64,000 bases of DNA, taken from NCBI RefSeq assembly GCF_042688385.1, contig NZ_JBHUPY010000001.1, forward strand, positions 968,137-1,032,136, given 5' to 3'. The notes below the pieces were generated by a model. The model was not told the DNA's origin and searched no databases. It worked only from the letters and a program-made list of their open reading frames with translations. The DNA comes from Herpetosiphon sp042688385. Its GTDB lineage: Bacteria; Chloroflexota; Chloroflexia; Chloroflexales; Herpetosiphonaceae. Below, in pieces: positions 7,494-16,041 of this stretch (position 1 is the first letter of the stretch; each line of letters starts with the position of its first letter). A program made the translations under genes and the position numbers.

Positions 7494-8987
7494 TTAATAC
7501 AACTCGCCGAACTTCGTTTGCAAATACTTGACGTACGGCGCTGCATCCATCGGGCGACCTGTAGCGCGCTTGATCAGCTCGTTGGGCAAGAATTTGCTGC
7601 CATGTTGCAGAATGTTTTCACGCATCCAGCCAAGCAAGGTGCCAAATTCGCCACGGCGCATTTCATCCCAAATTTCTGGATGCTTGGCAACCGCTGTATC
7701 GAACAATTGCACCGAAAGCACATTGCCGATAGTATAGGTTGGGAAGTAGCCAAACATCATGCCCGACCAGTGAATATCTTGCAATACGCCTTCAGCATCG
7801 TTGGCTGGGGTAATGCCAAGGTAGGTTTGCATTTTGGCGTTCCAGGCTTCAGGCAAATCGGCGACCTGGAGTTTGCCTTCGAGCAGCGCAATTTCCAATT
7901 CCATGCGCAACAAAATGTGTAAGTTGTAGGTCAATTCATCAGCTTCGACCCGAATCAACGATGGCTTGACGGTATTGACTGCGCGATAGAATTTTTCTAG
8001 CTCAACATTGGCCAGTGGCTCGGGGAAGGTGGCTTGCAAATCGCCATAGAAAAATTCCCAGAATGGTCGCGAACGGCCAACGATGTTTTCCCACATGCGC
8101 GATTGCGATTCGTGCACGCCCAACGATGTGCCACGGCCTAGCGGCGTGCGATTCAATTCGGGCTTGATATTTTGCTCATACAAGGCGTGGCCAGTCTCGT
8201 GGAGCGTGCCAAATAGCGCTGGCGAGAGCCAATTGGGATTAAAGCGGGTGGTAATCCGCACGTCATTGCGCCCAAAGTTGGTGCAGAACGGGTGGGTACT
8301 GCGATCTTGGCGACCGCGATTCCAATCGTAGCCATAGCGCACGGTAACTTTTTTACCAAATTCCTCTTGCAAGGCTTCGGGATAGTTGCCATGTAGCGGT
8401 GCATCGCGGCCATCATCGCCCATTGCGGCAATCTTGAGGGCCAAGGGCACAGTTCCAGCCTTCAATTCATCGAAGAGCGCAATTGCTTGATTGGTGGTCA
8501 AACCGCGTTCATAGCTATTGAGCAAGGCATCGTAGGGATGTTCGTCGTAGCCCAGCAAATCAGCTTGTTCGCGCACCATATCGACAATTGTTTCGAGATG
8601 CGGTTGAAACATGGCAAAATCTGATTTGGCGCGTGCATCTTCCCAGACGTTGCCAGCCAAGGCCCGCACCCGTGATTGTTTGGCGATAAATTCGGCAGGC
8701 AATTTAGTTGACCGCTCGTAGTTGTAGCGCGTATGGCTGATCAAACGAGCTTCATCAGAATCTGGTGGCAAATCGGCGACATTAATCGCATCGAGCAATT
8801 TAAGCGTTTTTTCGCTGGTAAACAGTTCATGCGAAACTCGGCTGATCGTTGCCAATTGTTCGGCGCGAGTACTGGCACCGCCGCGCGGCATTTGGGTGCG
8901 TTGATCCCACGATAGCAATCCTGCGGCGTGGTTGAGATCGCGAATGGTTGCCAAATGTTCGCGTAGTTGCTCAAGAGCTTGACTCAT
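7494..8987 (-). CDS. Carboxypeptidase Taq, metallopeptidase family M32
   Basis: Zinc carboxypeptidase removing C-terminal amino acids; normally cytosolic. The 497-aa length is typical for M32. The HEXXH motif is HETGH at residues 263-267, followed by the family motif GVHESQSRMWENIVGRS with the third zinc ligand Glu293. The N-terminal family block LLSWDQRTQMPRGG is at residues 24-37. No signal peptide. ATG start at 8985-8987. It stands alone, flanked on both sides by inverted copies of the same 172-bp repeat, so the 7.1-9.5 kb segment resembles a gene bracketed by inverted repeats. Confidence 0.93.
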   Translation of the reverse strand: MSQALEQLREHLATIRDLNHAAGLLSWDQRTQMPRGGASTRAEQLATISRVSHELFTSEKTLKLLDAINVADLPPDSDEARLISHTRYNYERSTKLPAEFIAKQSRVRALAGNVWEDARAKSDFAMFQPHLETIVDMVREQADLLGYDEHPYDALLNSYERGLTTNQAIALFDELKAGTVPLALKIAAMGDDGRDAPLHGNYPEALQEEFGKKVTVRYGYDWNRGRQDRSTHPFCTNFGRNDVRITTRFNPNWLSPALFGTLHETGHALYEQNIKPELNRTPLGRGTSLGVHESQSRMWENIVGRSRPFWEFFYGDLQATFPEPLANVELEKFYRAVNTVKPSLIRVEADELTYNLHILLRMELEIALLEGKLQVADLPEAWNAKMQTYLGITPANDAEGVLQDIHWSGMMFGYFPTYTIGNVLSVQLFDTAVAKHPEIWDEMRRGEFGTLLGWMRENILQHGSKFLPNELIKRATGRPMDAAPYVKYLQTKFGELY

Positions 8988-9047
8988 GAATCGATAATCC
9001 TTCTACTTGGAGCAGCACAATCACCTGTGATCAGGCTGCTCGTCATT

Positions 9048-9306
9048 CCTGCTCTATTTTAGCATATGTTGATATGATCATACATGGTTATTTTTAAGCA
9101 TTGCATGATCAATCGACAATTGAAGAGTACGAAGAACGCAAAGTTGGGCTATTGGCTATTGGCGATAGGCTATCGGAATATTGGTGAGCATGTCCACAAT
9201 CTTAGGTTCTATAGCCAATAGCCAATAGCCATCTCTGCTCTGCGCCGCTGCGTTAAATCCCGACCCCCAACCCCCAGCCCCTGACACCTGAATCCTATGT
9301 TCTATG
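9048..9306. other. Intergenic low-complexity region upstream of the carboxypeptidase
   Basis: Holds the presumed carboxypeptidase promoter in its first 100 bases (AT-rich around 9055-9105), then tandem GGCTATTGGCTATTGGCGATAGG-like words (9150-9180) and their complement CCAATAGCCAATAGCC (9213-9229), which could form a long imperfect hairpin, then TCTGCGCCGCTGCG and CCCCAACCCCCAGCCCC tracts. No gene seen. Confidence 0.55.
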
Positions 9307-9478
9307 TGTACTGATTCATTAGGTTGGCAACCATGTGCATGCCCTCACCCCCAGCCCCTCTCCCACTGAACGCGGGCGAGGGGAGCACTGACCGCGCGGT
9401 TCCCCCTCGCCTCGCGGGCGGGAGAGGGGGTTAGGGGGTGAGGGGATCAGGCCATGGTTAACGCAATGAACTATTACA
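9307..9478 (-). repeat. MITE-like GC-rich element, copy b (inverted relative to copy a)
   Basis: 172-bp near reverse complement of copy a. Ends are TGTACTGA and CTATTACA, with GGTTGGCAACCATG and CCATGGTTAACGCAATGAA just inside. The central GACCGCGCGGTTCCCCCTCGCC block matches the other copy. Located between the divergent start of the carboxypeptidase gene and the 3' end of the next lipoprotein gene. Confidence 0.75.
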
Positions 9479-9503
9479 TCTATGCTCTCTGCTCTCTGTT
9501 CTG

Positions 9504-11405
9504 CTACTCGCGAATGCCCCACAATTGCAACTGCCCGCGATCGATGCTGACGATCAGGCGCTGGTCGGGCGCGATCAAGGCATTTTCTGAGCTGAACAAG
9601 GCCTGGCCATCAGCAACCCGATAGATGATAATGCTCGGCTCGATTTGCAAATCATTAGTTAAGTTGGATTGGACGAGCACTAATTGGCCATCGGGGCTAA
9701 ATTGAATCGCTGGATCGAGTTGGGCATAATTAAGCGCTTGGCTATTGCTATGGCATTGGATTCTTTGGCTGACCTGAACAGCAGCGAGATTTACCAGCAG
9801 AATGCAATGCTCTGCGGGCGTTTGCGCCTTCATGGCAACCGCCAATGATTGACCATCTGGGCTAACTGCCAAGCCCAAGGCTGCTTGATTGAGATTCAGG
9901 CTGTGTAAGCTTGTGCCGGTTGTGAGTTCAAGCACGCTCAGTTGGCCTTGCTCGGTTAAGAGCAGCAAGCGATTTTGATTGGGCACAAGTGCTAGATCAA
10001 CCAAATAGCCTGGATCAAGCGGGCGACTATAGAGCGGTTGGCCTGCCTGCGACACGTGCAGTTCAAGGCCACTGATGCTGACTGCTTCAACGACCAACTG
10101 CTGATCAGCATCGGTAGCCATCAGGGTATAGCCAACATCATCGATGCCATGCAATTGTTGCTGCCAGCGTTGGCTCAGATCGCTTAAATTCCATTGGCTG
10201 AGGCCAAGGTTAATCTGGCTACTATCGCTGCTGAAAATAGGCTGGGTTTGGGTTCGATACGATACTGGTTGGGGAATTTCGTAGGCGATACTGGTTTGCT
10301 CAAGGTTGAGTATTCGTAAACCCTGGGCAATTGCCAGAAGTTGGCTATTGGGGCTGAATGTCGGGAACGTATAGATTGGGAAACTAAGCGTTTGGCTTTG
10401 ACCATCGCTCAGATTAACCAATGTCAAGGCTTGGTGGTCGAACAGTAAGGCTTGGCTGCTATCAGCACTAAATCGTAGGTTGTAGCTGCTTTTGCCGCTA
10501 TAAATTGGCTGTTGGTCGGCAAGCCGAATCAGTGTCACATCGCTATCGCTTGGCATGCCTTCAGCAATCGCAAAGCGCGCCTCAAGCAGGCCATCGGGGC
10601 TAATAATGCGCGGGTTGGGCTGATCATAATTCGTTGGTTGGGTATTCCAGGTATGAATGGTATCGCTGGTTGGCTGCCGATCAATAAATTCACCATTGAT
10701 AGCATTGTAGCGCTCGATTGACCACGAGCCAGCTAAGGCCGGATCGCTGCTGATTTCAATTAATGCTTCAATCGTGGCATTGTCGGAAGTGACCCGAATT
10801 GCCCGAATATCAGTTGCAGTACCTACAAAATAGCGTTGTTGTAAACTTGGTAATTCGTATACCCCAAAGCCTTTTGAGGTTACTAGCGCCATAAATTGAT
10901 TGTTTGGCGCAAAATCGCCACTCTGCAGCCGCCCCAAACCAATGGTTTGCAACAGCTCAACTTGGCTTAATGAGCTTTCGTTAATGAATTGGCTGCTACG
11001 GGCTGGCAAGCTGGCTGGAACCGCCAATAAGCCATGGCTATTTGGATTAATCTGTTGCAATGATTCAGTTGGTGCTTGCAGTAAGGCAGGCAACTGATGA
11101 TTGGTCTGAATTTGAGCCAGATTTGGCTCGCTTGTTTGGGTTGGCGCGCTGGTAGCGGTCGCAATGCTGGCTTGAGTTGGCTCCGACGTAGCTTGTTTGG
11201 TTGGCGCAAGCGTTGGGCTGGCCACTTCAGCAAGCGTGGCCGAGGCTTGCGGTACTAAGTTTTGCACGCTGCTGCTTGTTTCGCTGGTGCTGGTGGCAAC
11301 TGGCGGCAGGCTGGGGCTTGGTTGGCTTGCAGGCGCACTTTGGCATGCACAAAGCGCGATCATTAAAAGACCGAATCCGAGCCGCTGGACTGGATGCTTC
11401 AACAT
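9504..11405 (-). CDS. WD40-like beta-propeller lipoprotein
   Basis: 633-aa exported lipoprotein. The signal LGFGLLMIALCAC has a lipobox with Cys21, followed by a low-complexity Ser/Thr/Pro/Gln linker to about residue 120. After it come repeated propeller-like blades with motifs such as RIISPDGLLEARFAIAEG, YTFPTFSPNSQLLAIAQG and LAVSPDGQSLAVAM, each giving SPDGxxLA-type turns. Start ATG at 11403-11405 behind TAAGGAGGAG. These propellers are usually scaffolds or sensors outside the membrane; no catalytic motif was seen. It is separated from the amidase gene upstream by about 90 bp, so the two may be co-transcribed. Confidence 0.75.
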   Translation of the reverse strand: MLKHPVQRLGFGLLMIALCACQSAPASQPSPSLPPVATSTSETSSSVQNLVPQASATLAEVASPTLAPTKQATSEPTQASIATATSAPTQTSEPNLAQIQTNHQLPALLQAPTESLQQINPNSHGLLAVPASLPARSSQFINESSLSQVELLQTIGLGRLQSGDFAPNNQFMALVTSKGFGVYELPSLQQRYFVGTATDIRAIRVTSDNATIEALIEISSDPALAGSWSIERYNAINGEFIDRQPTSDTIHTWNTQPTNYDQPNPRIISPDGLLEARFAIAEGMPSDSDVTLIRLADQQPIYSGKSSYNLRFSADSSQALLFDHQALTLVNLSDGQSQTLSFPIYTFPTFSPNSQLLAIAQGLRILNLEQTSIAYEIPQPVSYRTQTQPIFSSDSSQINLGLSQWNLSDLSQRWQQQLHGIDDVGYTLMATDADQQLVVEAVSISGLELHVSQAGQPLYSRPLDPGYLVDLALVPNQNRLLLLTEQGQLSVLELTTGTSLHSLNLNQAALGLAVSPDGQSLAVAMKAQTPAEHCILLVNLAAVQVSQRIQCHSNSQALNYAQLDPAIQFSPDGQLVLVQSNLTNDLQIEPSIIIYRVADGQALFSSENALIAPDQRLIVSIDRGQLQLWGIRE

Positions 11406-11497
11406 AACTCCTCCTTAGCTAGATAGGTCTATCATCTAAGAAGGAGCTATTACGATACATCATACGTGGCTGATAGTTGGCTTATAGCTGGCTGAGA

Positions 11498-12775
11498 CTA
11501 ATCTGCTTGTTCGCTCAAGAGCCGAACTTCATCTGGTTTGTTGGCCAGCGCAAACAGCGTATCGCCAGCATACACCACATACAGATACTCGTTATTGCGA
11601 TAGCTCCAACGGCGTTGGCTCGATAATGGCGCGCCCAATTTGGCTTCGATGGCTTTTTTGATAAAGGGCAATTTGGCATCGAAGGCGCTGTTGATGCGGG
11701 TATACATGGCACGGCTAATAATTTCGCGCAGTGCAGTATCTGCTGCCGAGGCATTTTGGGCCGCCACGATGGCACTCAGTTGCTTCACCACCGACCAATT
11801 GGTTGCGCCGCTGGTGGCAATTGGCGTATATAGCGTGTCGAGCGAGAAAATTTGGGCAGCGTAGGCCGCTCCATCACTTGCTTGCAAGCGATTGCTATTG
11901 CTCAAAGGCACGCCAACCGCTTTGCGCGGAATCTGGCTAATAAATTGATAAAAGGCTTGATCAGGCCGATAATCCACGCCCAACGCACCATAAGTATATT
12001 GCATCAACGAATTGTAGACATCTTGGTCGGTCAATTCGTTGGCACGGAGCACAATATCCCATTGATTGTAAGGGCTGATAATCACATCACGGCCATAAAC
12101 CTCGCCTGTATAGCGAATGCCTTTGACGCTAAAATCCATGCCAACTCGAATTGGCGAACCAAGTTTGTGTTTGACGGCATATTGGTGAAAGACCCAATCT
12201 GGTCGATATTCGCCCTTGGCCAATGTATAAACTTCGTTGCGCAGTTGCGCGCCCAAGGTATTGGGCCGTGGTCCAGTGCTGGGGCTACTTTCATCCAATA
12301 ATTTCAAGGTATATTCAACGCTATACCCGCGTGGATCATCTTTGTAGCCAGGTGCAACCGCGCTATGGGCGAAAAAATAATCACGGCTAATTGGAATCGC
12401 ATAGGTATCACGAAAATAGCGAATTAATTCAACTAAGGATTTGGTTTGAGCAGTGGTAATTGGCGTGCCATCGTTTGGCCCCTCGACTTCGACCCCAATT
12501 GCATGCACATTGATTTCGCCGCCGCTATAGCCGCGTGCCCAACTGCGCACGCCTGCATGCCAAGCAACATAGGCTTTTTCGTTGACATAGTGGTAGGTTT
12601 TGCCATCGCGGGCAATCAAATAGTTATAACTTGAGCGAACTTCTGGGCGCAAATTCCATTCCAGCGAGCCATAGCCAGCAGTTTCGTGCAAAACGACAAA
12701 TTCGGGCTTGAAACTCGTGGTGTTACGCGCGGTTTTGTTGGGGGTTTTGTTGAGATACGAGGTATCAAATTGCAT
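11498..12775 (-). CDS. N-acetylmuramoyl-L-alanine amidase (PGRP/amidase_2 type) with C-terminal domain
   Basis: 425 aa. Residues 25-150 form an amidase_2 domain with FVVLHETAGY (His30), YNYLIARDGKTYHYV, AWHAG (His73), an IGVEVEGPNDGTP block and FFAHSAVAPGYKDDPRG (His137, Asp146), matching the zinc site and substrate region of peptidoglycan amidases. The C-terminal 230 residues repeat a motif about DYRPDWVFHQY / DYRPDQAFYQF, suggesting a duplicated binding domain. ATG at 12773-12775 is chosen because AAGGAG lies 5 bases upstream; an upstream ATG at 12800-12802 lacks a site. No signal peptide is evident, so export is unexplained. Confidence 0.82.
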   Translation of the reverse strand: MQFDTSYLNKTPNKTARNTTSFKPEFVVLHETAGYGSLEWNLRPEVRSSYNYLIARDGKTYHYVNEKAYVAWHAGVRSWARGYSGGEINVHAIGVEVEGPNDGTPITTAQTKSLVELIRYFRDTYAIPISRDYFFAHSAVAPGYKDDPRGYSVEYTLKLLDESSPSTGPRPNTLGAQLRNEVYTLAKGEYRPDWVFHQYAVKHKLGSPIRVGMDFSVKGIRYTGEVYGRDVIISPYNQWDIVLRANELTDQDVYNSLMQYTYGALGVDYRPDQAFYQFISQIPRKAVGVPLSNSNRLQASDGAAYAAQIFSLDTLYTPIATSGATNWSVVKQLSAIVAAQNASAADTALREIISRAMYTRINSAFDAKLPFIKKAIEAKLGAPLSSQRRWSYRNNEYLYVVYAGDTLFALANKPDEVRLLSEQAD

Positions 12776-12824
12776 ACAAGCTCCTTGCATGATGCTAAAC
12801 ATGGCATCATTACTACCGCCTCTA

Positions 12825-13148
12825 ATAGTCTCGTTGTTAATGTACTACAGAAAAGGGTTCAGGGGCGAGGGATTAGGGGCCAGATTTACCGCAGAGAACG
12901 AAAGGATGAAGGATGAAGGATGAGGGATGAGGGATGAAATGCCAAGGCAAAAGTCAGAAGGCAAAAATCAAAAGTCAGAAATCAAAAGTCAAAAGTCAAA
13001 ACATAGAACAAAGAGCGTAGAACAGAGATAGAATCGATGGCAAAAGGCAAAAGCCAATAGCCCATCGCCTATAGCCTTCGTGCAATTCGTGCAATTCGTG
13101 GCTAAAAAACGTTCTTCGTGCTCTTCGTGTTCTTCGTGATTAACAACG
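12825..13148. repeat. Mosaic of low-complexity repeat words
   Basis: About 320 bp with no credible gene. In order: AGGGGCGAGGGATTAGGGG, GGATGAAGGATGAAGGATGAGGGATGAGGGATGAA (12902-12937), heptamer runs of the AAAAGTC/AGTCAGA type (12950-13001), ACATAGAACA words, GCAAAAGCCAATAGCC, then ATTCGTG and CTTCGTG words (13077-13140). Each type recurs in other gaps of the window. Confidence 0.65.
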
Positions 13149-14714
13149 CTACACAAATCTTAAGGCCAACATCGTAATATCATCGTGTTGCTCGGTGTGG
13201 TCGGCAAAGCGCTGTACATCGTTGAGCACAGCATCAAGCAATGTTTGGGCATGAATATCTGCTGGCAACGAACGCACCAAATCTTCCAAGCGCTCAAAGC
13301 CATACATTTCAGCCTCGCCGTTCATGGCCTCGACAATCCCATCGGTAAAGAACAACAGCATATCGCCTTGGTTGCACTGAATCGGGCTATCTTCGTATTG
13401 AATCAAGGGTGTAATGCCCAACGGCAGCGATTGCCCACGCCCAGTCAAATATTCGGGAAATTCTGGCTGGTTGCGCTGGCTGTGAATCAAAAATGGATAC
13501 ACTTGGCCTGCATTGGCCCAAACCAACGTCCGATCAAGCGCATCGATGCGGGCATAGCTGACCGCCGCAAACATGCTGCGTGGAATATTTTGCACCAAAC
13601 TGGTATTGGTTTGATCAAGAATGGTTGCTGGAGTGGCTTGGGTGCCAGCCAAGGCGCGTAGGGTGCTGTAGGTTGCCACCATCACCAATGCAGCAGGCAC
13701 ACTTTTGCCCGAAACGTCGCCAATCATCAAATCGAGCGTGCTATTGCCTTGAGCGATAACCCCATAGAAATCACCAGATGTTTCGCGTTGCGGCAGACAA
13801 ATTGCGGCAACTTCGAGGCCTGCAACGCTTGGCAAGCGCTTGGGCAATAAGGCTTGTTGCACATTGCGGGCAATTTCTAGCTCGCGTTGCAAGCGTTCAT
13901 GTTCGCTTTGCTCGGTGTAGAGTTCGGCAATTCGTTGCGACATCAAGTTAAACGTGTGGGTCAGATCGGTTAATTCATCAGCAACCCGCTGCTCGTTGGG
14001 CAAGGTATGTCCGAGATGCCCATCGGCAAGTTGCAACGCGCCTTGTTTTAAGCGCTGAAGGGGCCGATTGACCACGACGACCGTTGCCAGCCAAGCACAG
14101 GCAATAGCCACCACGCTGCCGCCAATAATCAATGGCAACAATTGATTGATCAACGATTGCTGAGTTAGATCGCGCGCCTCGACCGAAAGCGAAGCCTCGA
14201 CAATTGCAATCACATACGGCTGGCCTTGGGCATCGTTGACGACAATCGGCGCAACCAAGCCATAGTACGAACCAAATTCATCGGCGTAGCGTACTGCATG
14301 GCGTTGGCCATCTTCAAATGCGGCCCAATGTTCAGGCGTATCGTAAAAGAAGGGATAATTGATCCCAGTATTATCAACATCAACCCAATAATACAGGCGA
14401 TGTTGTTTAATATCGCGCCGTAAAATGCCAATAAAGCCCACATTCGCCGCAGTTTGGGCTTGAGCCAATTGCTTTTGCAGGGTTGTATATTCTTCGGTAT
14501 ATAAATCGGCTGGCGTATTAATTTGGTTCAACAACGCCGGATCAAGCTCGCGAGCAATTAATTCAACTACCCGTGCCAAACGCGTATCCATTTCGCGCTG
14601 CCAGCGTTGATTGGTTTCGCGGTAAAAGCTCAGCCCAGCAAAGACCAACGTCGCAATAATAATTAATTGGAGCGGCAATAAAACCTTGATAATCAGCGGA
14701 ATACGCAATTTCAT
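13149..14714 (-). CDS. Membrane-anchored SpoIIE/PP2C-type serine phosphatase with HAMP domain
   Basis: 521 aa. An N-terminal membrane span (residues about 8-30, VLLPLQLIIIATLVFAGLSF) is followed by an extracytoplasmic sensor of roughly 150 residues, a second span (about 182-204), a HAMP segment (NRPLQRLKQGALQLADGHLG) and a short coiled linker. The C-terminal SpoIIE domain shows ETSGDFYGVI, LDLMIGDVSGKSVPAALVM and LLFFTDGIVEAMN, carrying the metal-binding Asp residues. Such proteins dephosphorylate anti-anti-sigma (STAS) proteins; none is encoded nearby. ATG at 14712-14714 overlaps the upstream NHL lipoprotein stop by 4 bases, so a longer start is rejected. The coupling suggests the lipoprotein feeds its sensor. 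Confidence 0.85.
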   Translation of the reverse strand: MKLRIPLIIKVLLPLQLIIIATLVFAGLSFYRETNQRWQREMDTRLARVVELIARELDPALLNQINTPADLYTEEYTTLQKQLAQAQTAANVGFIGILRRDIKQHRLYYWVDVDNTGINYPFFYDTPEHWAAFEDGQRHAVRYADEFGSYYGLVAPIVVNDAQGQPYVIAIVEASLSVEARDLTQQSLINQLLPLIIGGSVVAIACAWLATVVVVNRPLQRLKQGALQLADGHLGHTLPNEQRVADELTDLTHTFNLMSQRIAELYTEQSEHERLQRELEIARNVQQALLPKRLPSVAGLEVAAICLPQRETSGDFYGVIAQGNSTLDLMIGDVSGKSVPAALVMVATYSTLRALAGTQATPATILDQTNTSLVQNIPRSMFAAVSYARIDALDRTLVWANAGQVYPFLIHSQRNQPEFPEYLTGRGQSLPLGITPLIQYEDSPIQCNQGDMLLFFTDGIVEAMNGEAEMYGFERLEDLVRSLPADIHAQTLLDAVLNDVQRFADHTEQHDDITMLALRFV

Positions 14715-15661
14715 TGCTCGCTCTCCAATAGGCGTTGTGGATTGCTGCCATCGGCGTTGAAGCGCCAGATCGTGTTGTTGTAGGCATCGGCGGCATAGAC
14801 ATGATTGTTGTGAAACGCCAAACCAAAGACTTGCCAACGCTCAATCTCGGGCGCAAAAGCAGCGATTGGCTGGCCATCGTGGGTCAGGCGTTGGATGCGC
14901 TGATTGCCCATATCGCCAACATAAATATCGCCAGTTGCTTGATCGAGCGCAATATTCAGCGGGTAGGCAAACTCGCCAAGGTTGTTGCCATAGCGGCCAA
15001 TCACCCGCAAAAATTGCAACGAGATTGTATCGCCATCCTCGTGCAGCGAAAATTCTTGAATTCGGCCATTGAATGAATCGACCACATACACGTGTTTGCG
15101 TTCGCGATCAACGACTAAATCGCTGAGGCCACTAAATTCTTCGTTGCCATTGCCAAACTCGCCAAAAAACTCGGCCAGTTGGCGGCCATCGCGCTGATAC
15201 ACGACGACGCGATTCGCCTTGTAGTTGGCGACCCAAATTCGGTCAGCGCTATCAACCGTCACGCCATATGGCTCGTTGGTTGGCTCATCCAGCGCCGGAT
15301 CATAATCGTTGCCGCCAAACTCGCGGCCAAAACTGCCATCAGGCTCGAAGCTGCGCACGCCGTCGTGCACCAAGGTTGCTTCATCGTTGTAGATAAAATT
15401 GCCAATATAGAGCGTGCCTTGGCTGTCGCGACCAAGATCCCAGCCGGAGTGAATGTTGCTTGGGCCAACCCCAAAAACCCCAATGCTGGCCGCGATTTGG
15501 CCATTGGATTCAAGCTGGGCAATGCGATAATTGCCACGATCAGTCACATACAAATGATGATCATCGACAACCGCAACCCCATTTGGTCGCAGCAAGTGTT
15601 GGGGTTGCTGACTACAGCCAGCCAACAACCCCACAAGCAAAAATGAAAGACAACGGCGCAT
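14711..15661 (-). CDS. NHL-repeat lipoprotein
   Basis: 316-aa exported lipoprotein: signal LSFLLVGLLAGC with lipobox Cys16, then a six-bladed NHL-type propeller. Repeated blades read PNGVAVVDDHHLYVTDRGNY, PYGVTVDSADRIWVANYKAN, LSDLVVDRERKHVYVVDSFN, PLNIALDQATGDIYVGDMGN and VFGLAFHNNHVYAADAYNN. The NHL fold usually binds ligands or proteins. It starts at ATG 15659-15661 and its last codon overlaps the start of the SpoIIE phosphatase gene, making a two-gene operon that probably forms a surface sensor plus signalling output. Confidence 0.82.
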   Translation of the reverse strand: MRRCLSFLLVGLLAGCSQQPQHLLRPNGVAVVDDHHLYVTDRGNYRIAQLESNGQIAASIGVFGVGPSNIHSGWDLGRDSQGTLYIGNFIYNDEATLVHDGVRSFEPDGSFGREFGGNDYDPALDEPTNEPYGVTVDSADRIWVANYKANRVVVYQRDGRQLAEFFGEFGNGNEEFSGLSDLVVDRERKHVYVVDSFNGRIQEFSLHEDGDTISLQFLRVIGRYGNNLGEFAYPLNIALDQATGDIYVGDMGNQRIQRLTHDGQPIAAFAPEIERWQVFGLAFHNNHVYAADAYNNTIWRFNADGSNPQRLLESEQ

Positions 15662-15681
15662 GCGTGCTCCAGCAAGGGTTT

Positions 15682-16041
15682 TTAGAGCCCAAAACGGCCT
15701 AGTTTGAGTAACGCGCCGAGAATGCCGGTTAATCCGGTTAGGCCATAGAGGGCAATAATGGCAATTGTTTGAGGCTCAAGGCGCAAGCTACTGTTGCGGC
15801 TTTGGGTTGGCTTGATCTCAATCCGCTGGCCACGCCAGTATTGAACCTGTGAGCTATTGCTAAAGCGCGTTGAACCTTGGCGATTCTGCCAGATTTGCCA
15901 AGCAACCCAGAGCAAAAAGCCACAGCCCACAAAAACCAAGCCTACGCGCGCCAGATTGGGCATCGTCCAAACCTGATTGCGAATCACAAACAGGCCCACA
16001 ACTGCCAAGATTGCTGGAATCCAAGAACGATCAAATCTCAT
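15682..16041 (-). CDS. Small membrane protein of unknown function
   Basis: 119 aa with three hydrophobic segments (about residues 8-22, 30-48 and 92-112) separated by a basic loop containing QVQYWRGQRIEIKP. I do not recognise a family. ATG at 16039-16041 overlaps the stop of malQ by 4 bases, and the NHL lipoprotein gene follows after 20 bp, so malQ, this gene, the NHL gene and the phosphatase gene probably form one transcript. Confidence 0.6.
   Translation of the reverse strand: MRFDRSWIPAILAVVGLFVIRNQVWTMPNLARVGLVFVGCGFLLWVAWQIWQNRQGSTRFSNSSQVQYWRGQRIEIKPTQSRNSSLRLEPQTIAIIALYGLTGLTGILGALLKLGRFGL

Noticed and set aside
7359..7922. 187-codon plus-strand ORF
   Set aside because: Starts in a CTTCGTG tract and then runs antisense through the 3' end of the well-supported M32 gene.
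12902..13001. CRISPR-like short repeats
   Set aside because: Units are 6-9 bases with no unique spacers of 30-40 bases; they are simple tandem words.
14715..14837. 41-codon extension of the SpoIIE phosphatase
   Set aside because: Overlaps the NHL lipoprotein gene in another frame and has no homology; the ATGA overlap at 14711-14714 is a better start.
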